Source: Planctomycetota bacterium
Lineage (GTDB): Bacteria > Planctomycetota > UBA1135 > UBA2386
Direction: 5' to 3'
DNA length: 64,000 nt
Assembly: GCA_947444055.1 (NCBI GenBank)
Contig: CANEYR010000006.1
Location: 49,560 to 113,559 of the forward strand
Shown piece by piece: positions 1 to 9,416 of the stretch (its first letter is position 1; every line of letters starts with the position of its first letter). Below the pieces are notes generated by a model, which was not told where the DNA came from, ran no database searches, and worked only from the letters and a program-made list of their open reading frames with translations. The translations under genes were made by a program, and so were the position numbers.

Positions 1-92
1 AACGGGGCCGGAACCGGCCGCCAGCGCTCTCGGGTCAGGTTTGCCAAGCTCGTGTCGACGCCGCCCCCCGTCGCAGCCGATAACACCGCCCT

Positions 93-1244
93 GTGACCGA
101 CTTCGATCTCAAGCCCGACTGTCGCCATGTTCGTTGGGACCGCCCCTGCGCGCCGCACAAGCACCGCGGCAAGGTGTGTAGTTCGTGCGATGAGTACGCG
201 CCGATCCGCCATCGGGTGTTGATGGTCAAGCTCGCGGCCACCGGCGATGTGTTGCGCACGACAGCGTTCCTGCGGGCGATCCACGCGACGTGGCCGGCCG
301 CGAAGGTCACCTGGCTGACGCGCAGATCAGCGGCTGGTCTGTTCGATGGCAACCCGCTGGTCGACGAAGTGCTCGTCACCGACGACGCCGTCACCGCGGC
401 GCGCTTGGCCACCGAAGTGTTCGACGTCGTGTTGTGCCCGGATGCTGATCCGGACGCGGCGGTGCTGGCCGCGATGGCGAAGGGCAAAGAACGGCGCGGC
501 TATGTTCGCGACGCCGCGGGGCGCATCGTGCCGCTGTCGCCGGGAGCCACGCGTTGGCTCGCGATGGGCTTGTCCGATAGCGCCAAGAAGGCGAACACCG
601 AGACCTACCAGAAGCTCGTGGCCGAAGTGTTGGGACTCGATCCGTCACTCGTGTCCGAGCCGATCCTTGAGCCAAGCTTGCGCGATGCTTCGGATGCGCG
701 CGCGCTGGTGCAGGGGCTTCCTCGCAAGGGACCGCTGATCGGCCTCAACACCGGGGCTGGTGGTCGTTGGGCCTACAAGGTGTGGACGCGCGCGCACCAA
801 GTGACGTTCTTGCAGCTCGCGACCGATGCGGGCTTGTCGGTGTTGTTGCTCGGTGGGCCAGAGGAAGTGGCGACCCATCGGGAGCTGCTGGCGGGCGCCG
901 AAGGGCTGCCGGTGTTCGATGGCGGCAACCACAATTCGTTCTCGCGGTTTGCGGCGTTGATCGACCAATGCCGGGTCGTGGTGACCAGCGACTCGCTGGC
1001 GGTGCACGTCGCACAGGCGCGCAAGGTGCCGGCCGTGGTGCTGTTCGGGCCGACCTCGGCGGCGGAGATCGAGCTGTATGGCCGCGGCACCAAGATCGTG
1101 CCCAAGGATCTTGAGTGCCTGTGCTGTTACTTGCCGCGCTGCGAACGAGTGCCGCATTGCCAGGCGTTGATTGAGCCCAAGGTGGTGCTGGCCGCCGTGC
1201 AGCATTGGCTGGCGGTGGCTCAGCAGGGAATGCACGCTCGGTAG
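93..1244 (+). CDS. Glycosyltransferase family 9 (LPS heptosyltransferase-like) with Cys/His-rich N-terminal extension
   Basis: VLMVKLAATGDVLRTTAFLRAI and GLNTGAGGRWAYKVW / SDSLAVHVAQARKVPAVVLFGPT motifs typical of GT9; N-terminal C-x-H...C-x-P-H-K...C-x-x-C. Confidence 0.85.
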   Translation: MTDFDLKPDCRHVRWDRPCAPHKHRGKVCSSCDEYAPIRHRVLMVKLAATGDVLRTTAFLRAIHATWPAAKVTWLTRRSAAGLFDGNPLVDEVLVTDDAVTAARLATEVFDVVLCPDADPDAAVLAAMAKGKERRGYVRDAAGRIVPLSPGATRWLAMGLSDSAKKANTETYQKLVAEVLGLDPSLVSEPILEPSLRDASDARALVQGLPRKGPLIGLNTGAGGRWAYKVWTRAHQVTFLQLATDAGLSVLLLGGPEEVATHRELLAGAEGLPVFDGGNHNSFSRFAALIDQCRVVVTSDSLAVHVAQARKVPAVVLFGPTSAAEIELYGRGTKIVPKDLECLCCYLPRCERVPHCQALIEPKVVLAAVQHWLAVAQQGMHAR

Positions 1245-1307
1245 CATCGCGGTGCGTCGCTACCATCGGCGCTTCGTCGCGCCCACGTTCGTGGGCCAAG
1301 AAGCCCC

Positions 1308-4300
1308 ATGGTCAATCCCGCTGAAGACCTGCAGAAGGATCCCCTGTTGCAAACCGCGCCCTCCTGTGAGGGTTTCAAAGTGCTGGAGCCGGCGGTGCTC
1401 TACGCCAAGATCGGGGCTGGCGGCATGGGGGCGGTCTACCGCGGTCGCCACTTCAGTCTCGAGTGCGACGTCGCCGTGAAGGTGCTGCGGCCCGAGCTCG
1501 CGCTCGACGAGCAGTTCGTGTCGCGCTTTGCGCGCGAAGCCAAACTTGCCGCGCGCATCAGCAACGACAACGTCGTGCGCGTGCTCGATGTCAAAGAGAA
1601 GAATGGCATCCACTATCTGGTGATGGAGTTCGTGAAGGGAGAGACGGCGCGCGAACGTGTCAAGCGGAAGGGGCCGCTGAAAGAGGCCGAGGCGCTGGCG
1701 ATCTTGGTCGGGGCGACCAACGGACTGCGCGAGGCGCACGCGCAGGGCATCGTGCATCGCGATATCAAGCCCGACAACGTGCTGGTCGCTGAGGACGGCC
1801 GCATCAAGCTGGCCGACTTGGGGCTGGCCAAAGCCAAGCAGAATGCCGGCGAACAGAACCTCACGGTGTTGTCGTCGGGGGTCATGGGCACGCCGCAGTA
1901 CATGCCACCCGAACAGTGGCGCACGCCGGACGTGTCGCCAGCCGCGGACGTGTGGGCGCTGGGGGCGACGCTCTACTACTTGTTGGCTGGCAAGAGTGGC
2001 ATTCCGTCGGGCGAGATGTTGGTGATCGCCGAGCACATTCGCGATCACGATTTTCCCAGCATCCTGTTGGTGCGACCCGATGTGCGGCCGGAGGTAGCTG
2101 CCCTGCTGGCGAAGTGCACTGCGAAGAAGCCGGAGCAGCGCTTTGCCGATGCGCGCGAACTGCTGAAGGAACTGCGGCCGTTGGTGACGATTGACGACGA
2201 CTTGTTGCGGGATCCGGCCGCGGGTTCGAGCAACTCGAGTGCGGTGTTGGTGACGCCGCCGCCGCGGGCGACCCTGGCGCGCATCAAGTTGCAGGTGCAA
2301 GAGAATCCGGATGAGGTGCCGACTCGCGTAGGTGCCTCGCCGGTTGGGACAGGGTCAGCAGCGTCGTCGGCAGTGGCGTCGTCGACCGAACTACGCCCAC
2401 CTGGTGCTGTCGTCTCGCCAGCGGGACCTGCGGTGGCGCCGCGACCAATCTCGCGCAGTCATTTGCCGTGGCTGATCACCGCCCTCGTGGTCGTCGGCAC
2501 CGCCGTAGGTGGTGGCTATGCCGCCGGTTGGTTCGGTCCCGTGCCACTTGAGCGCAACGAAGTGGCGAAGGCGGACGCGCCGATCGTGCCTGCGACCCAA
2601 CCGGCGAAGCCAGCCGAGGTGCCAGCCAAGGGCGACACGACGTCAGCACCGAAGGCCAACACGGACACCGCCGCTCCGACCACGACGCCAACGGTGCCGA
2701 CGAACAACCAGCCAGCGAACAACCAACCCGCGAATGACTCGCCAGGGAACGCTCCGCCAACGAACGCCGTGGTCGTCACGCCGCCCGCGGCGAAGCCGCC
2801 AGTCGAGGCGCCGCCGGATCCGGCGCCCGCCAAGCCAGAGCCAGTTGTGATCGAGGATCCCTCGGTGGCGGCGAAGGCCGCCCTGGCGCGCGGTCTCGAA
2901 GCGTTGCCGCGCAGTGGTGGCCTGGAGACAGCAATCGTCGAGTTCGAACAGGCGCTGCGCTTGGACGCGACTTTGGCGCCGGCCAAGCAGAGTCTCGTGC
3001 TGGGGCTCGTTCGCAAGCAGAAGCAACTCGCGACGAGTGATCCGGATGCTGCATACGACGCCGCGCTGCGGGCGCGCGAGTTGGCGCCGGACGATGGCGA
3101 TGTGCAGGCCGCCGTGGCGAGTGCCGTGGCGTCATTGCAGCAGCGCATGGCGGCAGCGGTGACGTTGCGCACGCCAGTCGTCGATGCCGTGGTCGGTGAG
3201 TTGACGATCAAAGTCGAAGGCAGCGCCAACGTGCCGAACGTGCGCACCGTTCGCGTGGCGATCGATGCGAACGAAGCGGGAGGAGCAGGGATGCCGTTCC
3301 CGCTGGCGCAAGCGACGACGGCACCCGTCGTGGGCGGCGTCTTCGAAGCCTTGCTGCAGGCCAAGGGCGATGGCCCGCAACTGCTGCGAGTGCAAGTCGA
3401 AGATGTGCGCGGCCCCCTCGGGGAGATGGTGCCGCGCGGCATCGTGGTCGACACCAAGGCACCGGACCTCACGATGGTGGCGCCAGCCGAGGGGGCATTG
3501 GTAGCGGCGGTGAGCGAGTTCGTCGTGCGCGTGCAGGATGGTTCACCGACGACCGTGCGCATCGCGGGGCAGAACGCATCGCGTCAACCCGATGGCAGCT
3601 TCGTCGCGCGCGTCACGCTTGCCGATGGCGCCGCCGACGTCGCGGTCGAGGCCACGGATGCGACCGGGCGAGTCGGCACGGCCAAACGCAGCGTGCGCGT
3701 CGATGCCAAGCCGCCGGTGGTCGAGGTCGCGCCGGGTCTGCCGCCACTGACGAAGGACAAGGAACTGCGCATTCGTGGCGTTGTGCGCGATGCGAACACC
3801 ACGACGTTGACGGCCGCCGGCAACGGCGTGCGGGTTGCCGCCGATGGCGCGTTCGAGGCCGTCGTCGCGTTCGCCGAGTCGCGTGCGTACGAGGTCGCAC
3901 TCGTGGCCACCGATGTGGTCGGCAACGTGGGGCAAGCGGTGGTGCAGGTTCGCCACGACGGCGTGCCGCCGGTGTTGGCGTTTGGCGAACCGATCGCCGC
4001 GACCGTGCTCGCCGGGCCATTGCAGCTGACCGGCAGCGTGACCGACGACTCCGTCTGCGAAGTCTTGGTGAATGCCGTCGCGGTGCCGGTGCAAGACGGT
4101 CGCTGGTCCGCCTCGCTGACGGTGCTGGCCAACGCGGAACTCGTCGTCACCGTGACGGCGCGCGATGCGGCCGGCAACGAGGCGGAGCCGCTGCGCCTGT
4201 CGGTGCGTGGGGAACAACCGTTGGTCGAACTGCCTTGGGCGGTGGCCGCTCCCGGTTGTGCGCGCATCACGATCGGCGAGTTGGTCTATCCGAGCGTCGT

Positions 4301-5006
4301 GGTCGAGAAACAAACGCAGCTGCGCATGGTGTTGGTGCCCGCCGCACCCGCGGGGTTCACGATGGGTTCGGCGAGCGGCGAAGCCGAGCGCGGCGAGGAC
4401 GAGACTTCGCACCAACGTGTCATTGGTCGCGCGTTCTGGCTCGGCGAGACCGAGGTCACGCAGACGCAGTGGCAGACGGTGATGGGCAACAACCCAAGCA
4501 AGCGACCTGCCGCCGATCGCCCAGTGGACAGCGTCAGTTGGAACGACTGCCAGCAGTTCGTGCAGAAGCTGAATGCGTCGAGTGGGGGCTTCCGGCTGCC
4601 GAGCGAAGCGGAGTGGGAGTACGCGTGCCGCGCCGGGACGACGACCCCGTTCGCGTTGGGCACCGCGGTGACGCCTGAGCAGGTGAACTACGACGGCAGC
4701 CGGCCCTATGCGGGGGCGCCCAGGGGAACGAACCGCAAGCAAGCGGTGCCCGCGGGCAGCCTGCCGGCGAATACGTTCGGGCTGTTTGAGATGCACGGCA
4801 ACGTCTACGAGTGGTGCGAAGACAAGTACGCGCCGTATCCCGGCACCGGCACCGAGCAGCCAGTGGTCGGCGATGGACCGCGCGTCGTACGCGGCGGGGC
4901 TTGGGGCAGCATGGCGAGCGGTTGTCGTTCGGCCTTTCGTTTCGGCAGCAACGAGCCGTGGACAAAGAGTGAACGCATCGGCCTGCGCCTGGCGCGCTCC
5001 CTGTAG
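1308..5006 (+). CDS. Membrane Ser/Thr protein kinase with Ig-like repeats and C-terminal FGE/SUMF1 (formylglycine-generating-enzyme-like) domain
   Basis: IGAGGMGAVYRG, IVHRDIKPDNVLV, DLGLAK kinase motifs; Pro/Asn linker and TM LPWLITALVVVGTAVGGGYAAGW; VDTKAPDLTMVAPAEG Ig-like repeats; C-terminal FTMGSASGEAERGEDE...LPSEAEWEYACRAGT...VVRGGAWG. Confidence 0.9.
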   Translation: MVNPAEDLQKDPLLQTAPSCEGFKVLEPAVLYAKIGAGGMGAVYRGRHFSLECDVAVKVLRPELALDEQFVSRFAREAKLAARISNDNVVRVLDVKEKNGIHYLVMEFVKGETARERVKRKGPLKEAEALAILVGATNGLREAHAQGIVHRDIKPDNVLVAEDGRIKLADLGLAKAKQNAGEQNLTVLSSGVMGTPQYMPPEQWRTPDVSPAADVWALGATLYYLLAGKSGIPSGEMLVIAEHIRDHDFPSILLVRPDVRPEVAALLAKCTAKKPEQRFADARELLKELRPLVTIDDDLLRDPAAGSSNSSAVLVTPPPRATLARIKLQVQENPDEVPTRVGASPVGTGSAASSAVASSTELRPPGAVVSPAGPAVAPRPISRSHLPWLITALVVVGTAVGGGYAAGWFGPVPLERNEVAKADAPIVPATQPAKPAEVPAKGDTTSAPKANTDTAAPTTTPTVPTNNQPANNQPANDSPGNAPPTNAVVVTPPAAKPPVEAPPDPAPAKPEPVVIEDPSVAAKAALARGLEALPRSGGLETAIVEFEQALRLDATLAPAKQSLVLGLVRKQKQLATSDPDAAYDAALRARELAPDDGDVQAAVASAVASLQQRMAAAVTLRTPVVDAVVGELTIKVEGSANVPNVRTVRVAIDANEAGGAGMPFPLAQATTAPVVGGVFEALLQAKGDGPQLLRVQVEDVRGPLGEMVPRGIVVDTKAPDLTMVAPAEGALVAAVSEFVVRVQDGSPTTVRIAGQNASRQPDGSFVARVTLADGAADVAVEATDATGRVGTAKRSVRVDAKPPVVEVAPGLPPLTKDKELRIRGVVRDANTTTLTAAGNGVRVAADGAFEAVVAFAESRAYEVALVATDVVGNVGQAVVQVRHDGVPPVLAFGEPIAATVLAGPLQLTGSVTDDSVCEVLVNAVAVPVQDGRWSASLTVLANAELVVTVTARDAAGNEAEPLRLSVRGEQPLVELPWAVAAPGCARITIGELVYPSVVVEKQTQLRMVLVPAAPAGFTMGSASGEAERGEDETSHQRVIGRAFWLGETEVTQTQWQTVMGNNPSKRPAADRPVDSVSWNDCQQFVQKLNASSGGFRLPSEAEWEYACRAGTTTPFALGTAVTPEQVNYDGSRPYAGAPRGTNRKQAVPAGSLPANTFGLFEMHGNVYEWCEDKYAPYPGTGTEQPVVGDGPRVVRGGAWGSMASGCRSAFRFGSNEPWTKSERIGLRLARSL

Positions 5007-5049
5007 TCGCGGGCTCGCCCTCGTTGCGCGAGCGAGGTAGCCTCTGCGC

Positions 5050-5982
5050 GTGGTGTTCCTCGGACTCGATGTGGGTGGCAGCAAGTGTCGCTTCGAATGG
5101 TGGCCAGTCGGCAGCGGCATCGGCGGTGACGCGGCGAGCGTGCAGCCGGCGGTGCATGGCATCGAGGCCACGGTCGAAGGGATGATCGCCGCCCTGCGTC
5201 AGGCCACGCGCGTGGCGACGCCGACCGCCGCCGTGTGCGCACTGGCTGGCGCTGGCGATGCGAAGACCAGGGAAGCACTGGTTGCTGGTGTGCGTGCGGG
5301 CGGCGTGGCGTTCCCGCTCGCGGTGGTCGGGGATGTCGTGGCAGCTGCCGCGGCGGGTTTGGCCGATGGTCCGGCGGTGTTGGTGTGGTCGGGAACTGGT
5401 TCCTTCGCGATCGCGCGGGCCGCCAACGGCGAGCTGCACCGAGTGGGTGGGCGCGGCTACTTGCTCGGCGACCAGGGCAGCGCCTACGACTTCGTCCGTC
5501 GCGCGGCGGCCGCGGCGCTGCTCGCGGTCGATGGCTTGGGGCCGACCACAGCACTCACCGCCGCGCTGACGGCGGCGTTTGCGGCGCCCGCCCCGGAGCG
5601 ACTTGGCGCGGTGTTGCAGCGCTTGTCGCCGGGTGAAGTCGCCGCGAAGTTGCCCGTAGTCTTGGCGACCGCGGCGGCGGGTGACATGGTCGCCAAGGCC
5701 GTGTTCGCGGACGGGGTCGAGGCGTTGGCGATGCTGGCGGCGGCGGCGGTGCGGCAGGCGGGACTCACTTCGACCGCGTTGCCGGTCGCCTTTGGCGGCG
5801 GCGTTCTCACTGAAGCGGCAGCAATCGCCGAGGCCCTGAGTGTTCGCCTACAGGCTGTTGGTGCCAGGGCACCGCGCGTCATTGCCCCGCGGGGGGCCGC
5901 GCAAGCCGCCGCGTGGCTCGCGCACGGTTGGCATCACCGTCTGTCACCTCAATACGAATGGGTGAACCGTGTCGCGCTCTGA
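5050..5982 (+). CDS. BadF/BadG/BcrA/BcrD ATPase family / N-acetylglucosamine kinase-like protein
   Basis: FLGLDVGGSKCRFEWW phosphate-1 motif, SGTGSFAIARAANGELHRVGGRGYLLGDQGSAYDFVRRA. Confidence 0.8.
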   Translation: MVFLGLDVGGSKCRFEWWPVGSGIGGDAASVQPAVHGIEATVEGMIAALRQATRVATPTAAVCALAGAGDAKTREALVAGVRAGGVAFPLAVVGDVVAAAAAGLADGPAVLVWSGTGSFAIARAANGELHRVGGRGYLLGDQGSAYDFVRRAAAAALLAVDGLGPTTALTAALTAAFAAPAPERLGAVLQRLSPGEVAAKLPVVLATAAAGDMVAKAVFADGVEALAMLAAAAVRQAGLTSTALPVAFGGGVLTEAAAIAEALSVRLQAVGARAPRVIAPRGAAQAAAWLAHGWHHRLSPQYEWVNRVAL

Positions 5983-6400
5983 CCTCACCTTGCGCGATGG
6001 CCGCGTGTTGCCGAAGGACTGCTTTCACCTGAGCTTCTCGCGCAGCGGCGGGGCGGGTGGTCAGCACGTCAATAAGACCGAATCGAAGGTCGACCTGCGG
6101 CTCGATCTGACCGCCGCGACAGCCGTGCTGGGCCTGCGCGACGTGCATCGCATTCGGTCGGTGCTCGAGAACCGCATCGATGCCGACGGCATGCTCTACG
6201 TGACCGCGAGCGAGCACCGCAGCCAGTTCCAAAACTACGAGGCGGCGATGCTGCGCATGGCAGGACTGCTGGCAGGTGCCCTGGTGCGGCAGAAGCGACG
6301 CATCGCGACGCGCCCCACTCGTGGCAGCCAGCGGCGGCGGGTGGATGAGAAGCGCCACCGCGGCGACATCAAGCGGGGTCGGCAGGACGGCGGCGGCTGA
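5969..6400 (+). CDS. arfB: Peptidyl-tRNA hydrolase ArfB-like (class I release factor domain)
   Basis: SRSGGAGGQHVNKTESKVDLRLDL GGQ motif, short protein with basic C-terminal tail. Confidence 0.85.
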   Translation: MSRSDLTLRDGRVLPKDCFHLSFSRSGGAGGQHVNKTESKVDLRLDLTAATAVLGLRDVHRIRSVLENRIDADGMLYVTASEHRSQFQNYEAAMLRMAGLLAGALVRQKRRIATRPTRGSQRRRVDEKRHRGDIKRGRQDGGG

Positions 6401-6454
6401 TTCGCTGCGTTGTTCGAGGGTCGCCGAGCTTGCGCTCGCGCGGCGCCGCGCCGA

Positions 6455-7717
6455 CTAGGCGTAAATCCCGCGCATGCGCGTGGTCTCGGCCACGCGGTTG
6501 ACGCCGAGCATGTAGGCGGCGATACGGTTGCTGACTTGGAACTTGCGGGCCATGTCGACCACGGAACGGAAGGCGTCGACCATGATGTGCTCCATGCGGT
6601 CCTCGACTTCCTTCTGCGTCCAGAAGAACGCCATGCGATCCTGCACCCATTCGAAGTAGCTGACGGTGACACCGCCCGCGTTGGCCAGGATGTCGGGGAT
6701 CACAAAGATGCCTTTCTGGTCGAGCATCTTGTCGGCGTTGGCGGTGCATGGTCCGTTGGCACCTTCCACGATGATCTTGGCCTTGATGTTGCCGACGTTG
6801 CGGCTGGTGATCACGTTCTCGGTTGCCGCTGGCACCAGGATGTCGACCGGCAGTTCGAGCAGGTCGCCGTTGCTGATCTTGGTGGCACCCTCGTAGCCGT
6901 CGAGGCGCTTGTGCTTTTGCAGGTGCGCCTTCACGGCTTCGAGGTCGAGACCGCGCGGATTGTGTATGCCACCGTGCATGTCGCTGATGGCCACGATCTT
7001 GATGCCGAGCGTGGCGAGTTGCAGTGCCGAGATCAGACCGACATTGCCCGAACCCTGCACCGCCCCGGTGCATTCCACGCCGTTCATGCCAAGGTGCTTG
7101 AGCGCTTCGCGCGTCACCAGCATCACACCGCGACCGGTCGCTTCGATGCGCCCGAGCGAGCCACCAAGGCTCACGGGTTTGCCGGTGACGATGGCCGGCA
7201 AGTAGCTGCGTTGGTGCATGGAGTAGGTGTCCATGAACCACGCCATGATCTGGCCGTCGGTGCCCATGTCGGGGGCGGGTACGTCGCGGTCGGGGCCGAG
7301 CAGGTCCATGATGCCGGTGACGTAGCGGCGCGTGACGCGCTCGAGTTCGCCCTTCGACATCTTGAACGGGTCGCAGATGACGCCGCCCTTGCCGCCGCCG
7401 AACGGCACGTTGACGACGGCGCACTTCCAGGTCATCCAGGCCGCCAGTGCGCGCACTTCGTCGCGGTTGACGTTGGGGGCGTAGCGGATGCCACCTTTCG
7501 CCGGACCGCGCGAGGTGCAGTGGTGCACGCGGTAGCCCTCGAACACATTCACCGACCCGTCGTCCATCACGACCGGCATGCTGATGGTGATCTCGCGTTC
7601 GCACGCGCGCAGGATGGCGATGATGTTGGGCTCGAGTCCGAGGCGGGCTGCGGCCAAGTCGAGCCGAGCCTGCATGGCTTGGAACGGATTCTCTTCGCTG
7701 CTGACGGGTTGGTTCAT
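6455..7717 (-). CDS. Glu/Leu/Phe/Val dehydrogenase (glutamate dehydrogenase)
   Basis: RVHHCTSRGPAKGGIRY, PFGGGKGGVICDP, PAPDMGTDGQIMAW, GAVQGSGNVG; start placed at MNQPVSSEENPF. Confidence 0.92.
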   Translation of the reverse strand: MNQPVSSEENPFQAMQARLDLAAARLGLEPNIIAILRACEREITISMPVVMDDGSVNVFEGYRVHHCTSRGPAKGGIRYAPNVNRDEVRALAAWMTWKCAVVNVPFGGGKGGVICDPFKMSKGELERVTRRYVTGIMDLLGPDRDVPAPDMGTDGQIMAWFMDTYSMHQRSYLPAIVTGKPVSLGGSLGRIEATGRGVMLVTREALKHLGMNGVECTGAVQGSGNVGLISALQLATLGIKIVAISDMHGGIHNPRGLDLEAVKAHLQKHKRLDGYEGATKISNGDLLELPVDILVPAATENVITSRNVGNIKAKIIVEGANGPCTANADKMLDQKGIFVIPDILANAGGVTVSYFEWVQDRMAFFWTQKEVEDRMEHIMVDAFRSVVDMARKFQVSNRIAAYMLGVNRVAETTRMRGIYA

Positions 7718-7769
7718 GCCGAGTGGCCGCTTGCGGATCGCCGGAGGGCGGGGGAACGTACAACGGACC

Positions 7770-8501
7770 ATGCACGCCAGCAACAAGCCGCAAAATGCGA
7801 ACGCCCCTGAGGTGGCGCTGACGGTTGGTAGGCATGCGCAGGCGGTGCTCGCCATGTGGCATGGTTCGCTCGGCCGCACCGTTCGTTGCGTGCCGACTCG
7901 CCGCACGCTGGCGGTCCAGGTCGGGGATGACTGGTTGTTCGGCAAGCTGCGGCGTGGCGCTGCGCATTCGGCGGCGGCGGAGTGGCGTTGGCTGCACGTG
8001 CTACCGCTGCTTGGTTTGCAGGTGCCGGAGCCGGTAGCGTGGATCGGTCACAAGAACCGGTCGCTGCTGGTGACGGTGGGGTTGCCGGGGCGATCGCTCG
8101 ATGCGTGGGCGCTCGATGCCGTGCGCGAAGGTTGGTTCGACGAGTTAGTCCGTTACGCGTGCCGTTGCGTAGCGCCGGTCGTGCGTCGCTTGCACGATCG
8201 CGGCCTCATCTATCGCGACCTCTACTGGAACCACGTGTTCGCGCTGGATCCGCATAGCGACGCGCCGCCGATGTTTCTTGATGTGGAGCGGGTCTGTGAA
8301 GTGCGTTGGCAGAGCCGTCGCTGGCTGGTGAAGGACCTCGCCGGCCTGTTGGCGTCGGTGCCGGTGCCGCTGCCAAAACGCGCCGGGTTGCGGTTCCTGC
8401 GGGCCTACCTGGGGGAACGGCTGCGCGCACACCGGTTGTTGTTGCGGGCCATCGTCGCCAAGGCGAGCCGCATCAAGGCCCACGTGCCGCGCTACGGCTG
8501 A
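7770..8501 (+). CDS. Lipopolysaccharide core kinase-like protein (WaaP/Kdo kinase family)
   Basis: VRRLHDRGLIYRDLYWNHVFA ... FLDVERVCEVR...KDLAGLL; start at MHASNKPQ. Confidence 0.75.
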   Translation: MHASNKPQNANAPEVALTVGRHAQAVLAMWHGSLGRTVRCVPTRRTLAVQVGDDWLFGKLRRGAAHSAAAEWRWLHVLPLLGLQVPEPVAWIGHKNRSLLVTVGLPGRSLDAWALDAVREGWFDELVRYACRCVAPVVRRLHDRGLIYRDLYWNHVFALDPHSDAPPMFLDVERVCEVRWQSRRWLVKDLAGLLASVPVPLPKRAGLRFLRAYLGERLRAHRLLLRAIVAKASRIKAHVPRYG

Positions 8502-8508
8502 GCGAGCG

Positions 8509-8552
8509 CCCGTTCCCGACTCCTTGCACGCCCCTTCCCGACTCCTTGCACG
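8509..8552. repeat. 2 x 22-bp tandem repeat (21/22 identical)
   Basis: cccgttcccgactccttgcacg followed by ccccttcccgactccttgcacg. Confidence 0.9.
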
Positions 8553-8565
8553 ACTGCCGGCGCGA

Positions 8566-8820
8566 TTACTTCTTGTTCGTGCGCCGCCGTCGGCGCGCGG
8601 TGAGCGCCAGACCAATCAGGCCAGTGCCCACCAACAACAGCGTGCTCGGCTCGGGAACCGGCGCCGAGCCATCGATGCCGCCGTTTTCGCCGGCATGCTG
8701 CTGGCCAATACCCGAACTCAGGTCGGCCGTGTAGGAACGGGTCGACACTTGGGCAGAAGGGCCTTGAGCAGGGATGGAACCCAAGGCGAATGCGAGGACT
8801 AGACAGAATGCGAGTCGCAA
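8566..8820 (-). CDS. Small secreted PEP-CTERM sorting-signal protein (84 aa)
   Basis: N-terminal signal peptide MRLAFCLVLAFALGSIPAQ; C-terminal VPEPSTLLLVGTGLIGLALTARRRRRTNKK. Confidence 0.8.
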   Translation of the reverse strand: MRLAFCLVLAFALGSIPAQGPSAQVSTRSYTADLSSGIGQQHAGENGGIDGSAPVPEPSTLLLVGTGLIGLALTARRRRRTNKK

Positions 8821-9047
8821 GGCGACCTCAGCAGGTGCGGAACAAGTTGGTCGAGGCGAGAGAGATTGGCGGTGACGAGACGCGCCAAGCGAGGTTCAAG
8901 AGGCTACCCCACTACGCCGACCCAACAAGGCGAGGGTCGCAATTCTGGCGATCGTGCCGGTGAACCTTCGATGAAGGCGGCAGCTGGCGTGTGCATCCCT
9001 CTGGCTCGGCGCTTGTCTCGCGATGCCGCCGCCGTATGGTGCGCCGC

Positions 9048-9414
9048 GCTTGGTCCCTGGACGGCCGCCGGCGGCATGCATTTGCCGCGGGAGGAAAGTC
9101 CGGGCTCCCCAGGGCAGGGTGGTGGGTAACGCCCACCGTTCGCAAGAACAGGGAAAGTGCCACAGAGAACAAACCGCCGGACTGCCAGCTTGCTGGCGAC
9201 GGTAAGGGTGAAACGGTGAGGTAAGAGCTCACCACGAGTCGGTCGACCGACTCGCACGGCAAACCCCACCCGGAGGAAGACCGAATAGGAGGATCGCGCT
9301 GCTCGCGCTCAGGTCCTCGGGTAGGTCGTTGGCGACCGTTCGCGAGAACGGTTCTAGAGAAATGGCCGTCATCGCCTCACGGCGACACCAGAACCCGGCT
9401 TACGGGGACCAAGC
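9048..9414 (+). ncRNA. rnpB: RNase P RNA, class A
   Basis: GAGGAAAGTCCGGGCTCC, AGGGCAGGGTGGTGGGTAACGCCCACC, AGAACAAACCGCC, AGGGTGAAACGGTGAGGTAAGAGCTCACC, AGAACCCGGCTTACGGGGACC; P1 stem GCTTGGTCCC / GGGGACCAAGC defines the ends. Confidence 0.95.
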
Positions 9415-9416
9415 AC

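Noticed and set aside
1281-1296. GCCCAC-gttc-GTGGGC hairpin just before the kinase start
   Set aside because: Only a 6-bp stem; too weak and common in GC-rich DNA to call a regulator or terminator
1463-1792. Arg/Ala-rich +frame ORF within the kinase gene
   Set aside because: Alternative-frame artefact of high GC content
6410-7810. 466-aa plus-strand ORF
   Set aside because: Antisense to glutamate dehydrogenase
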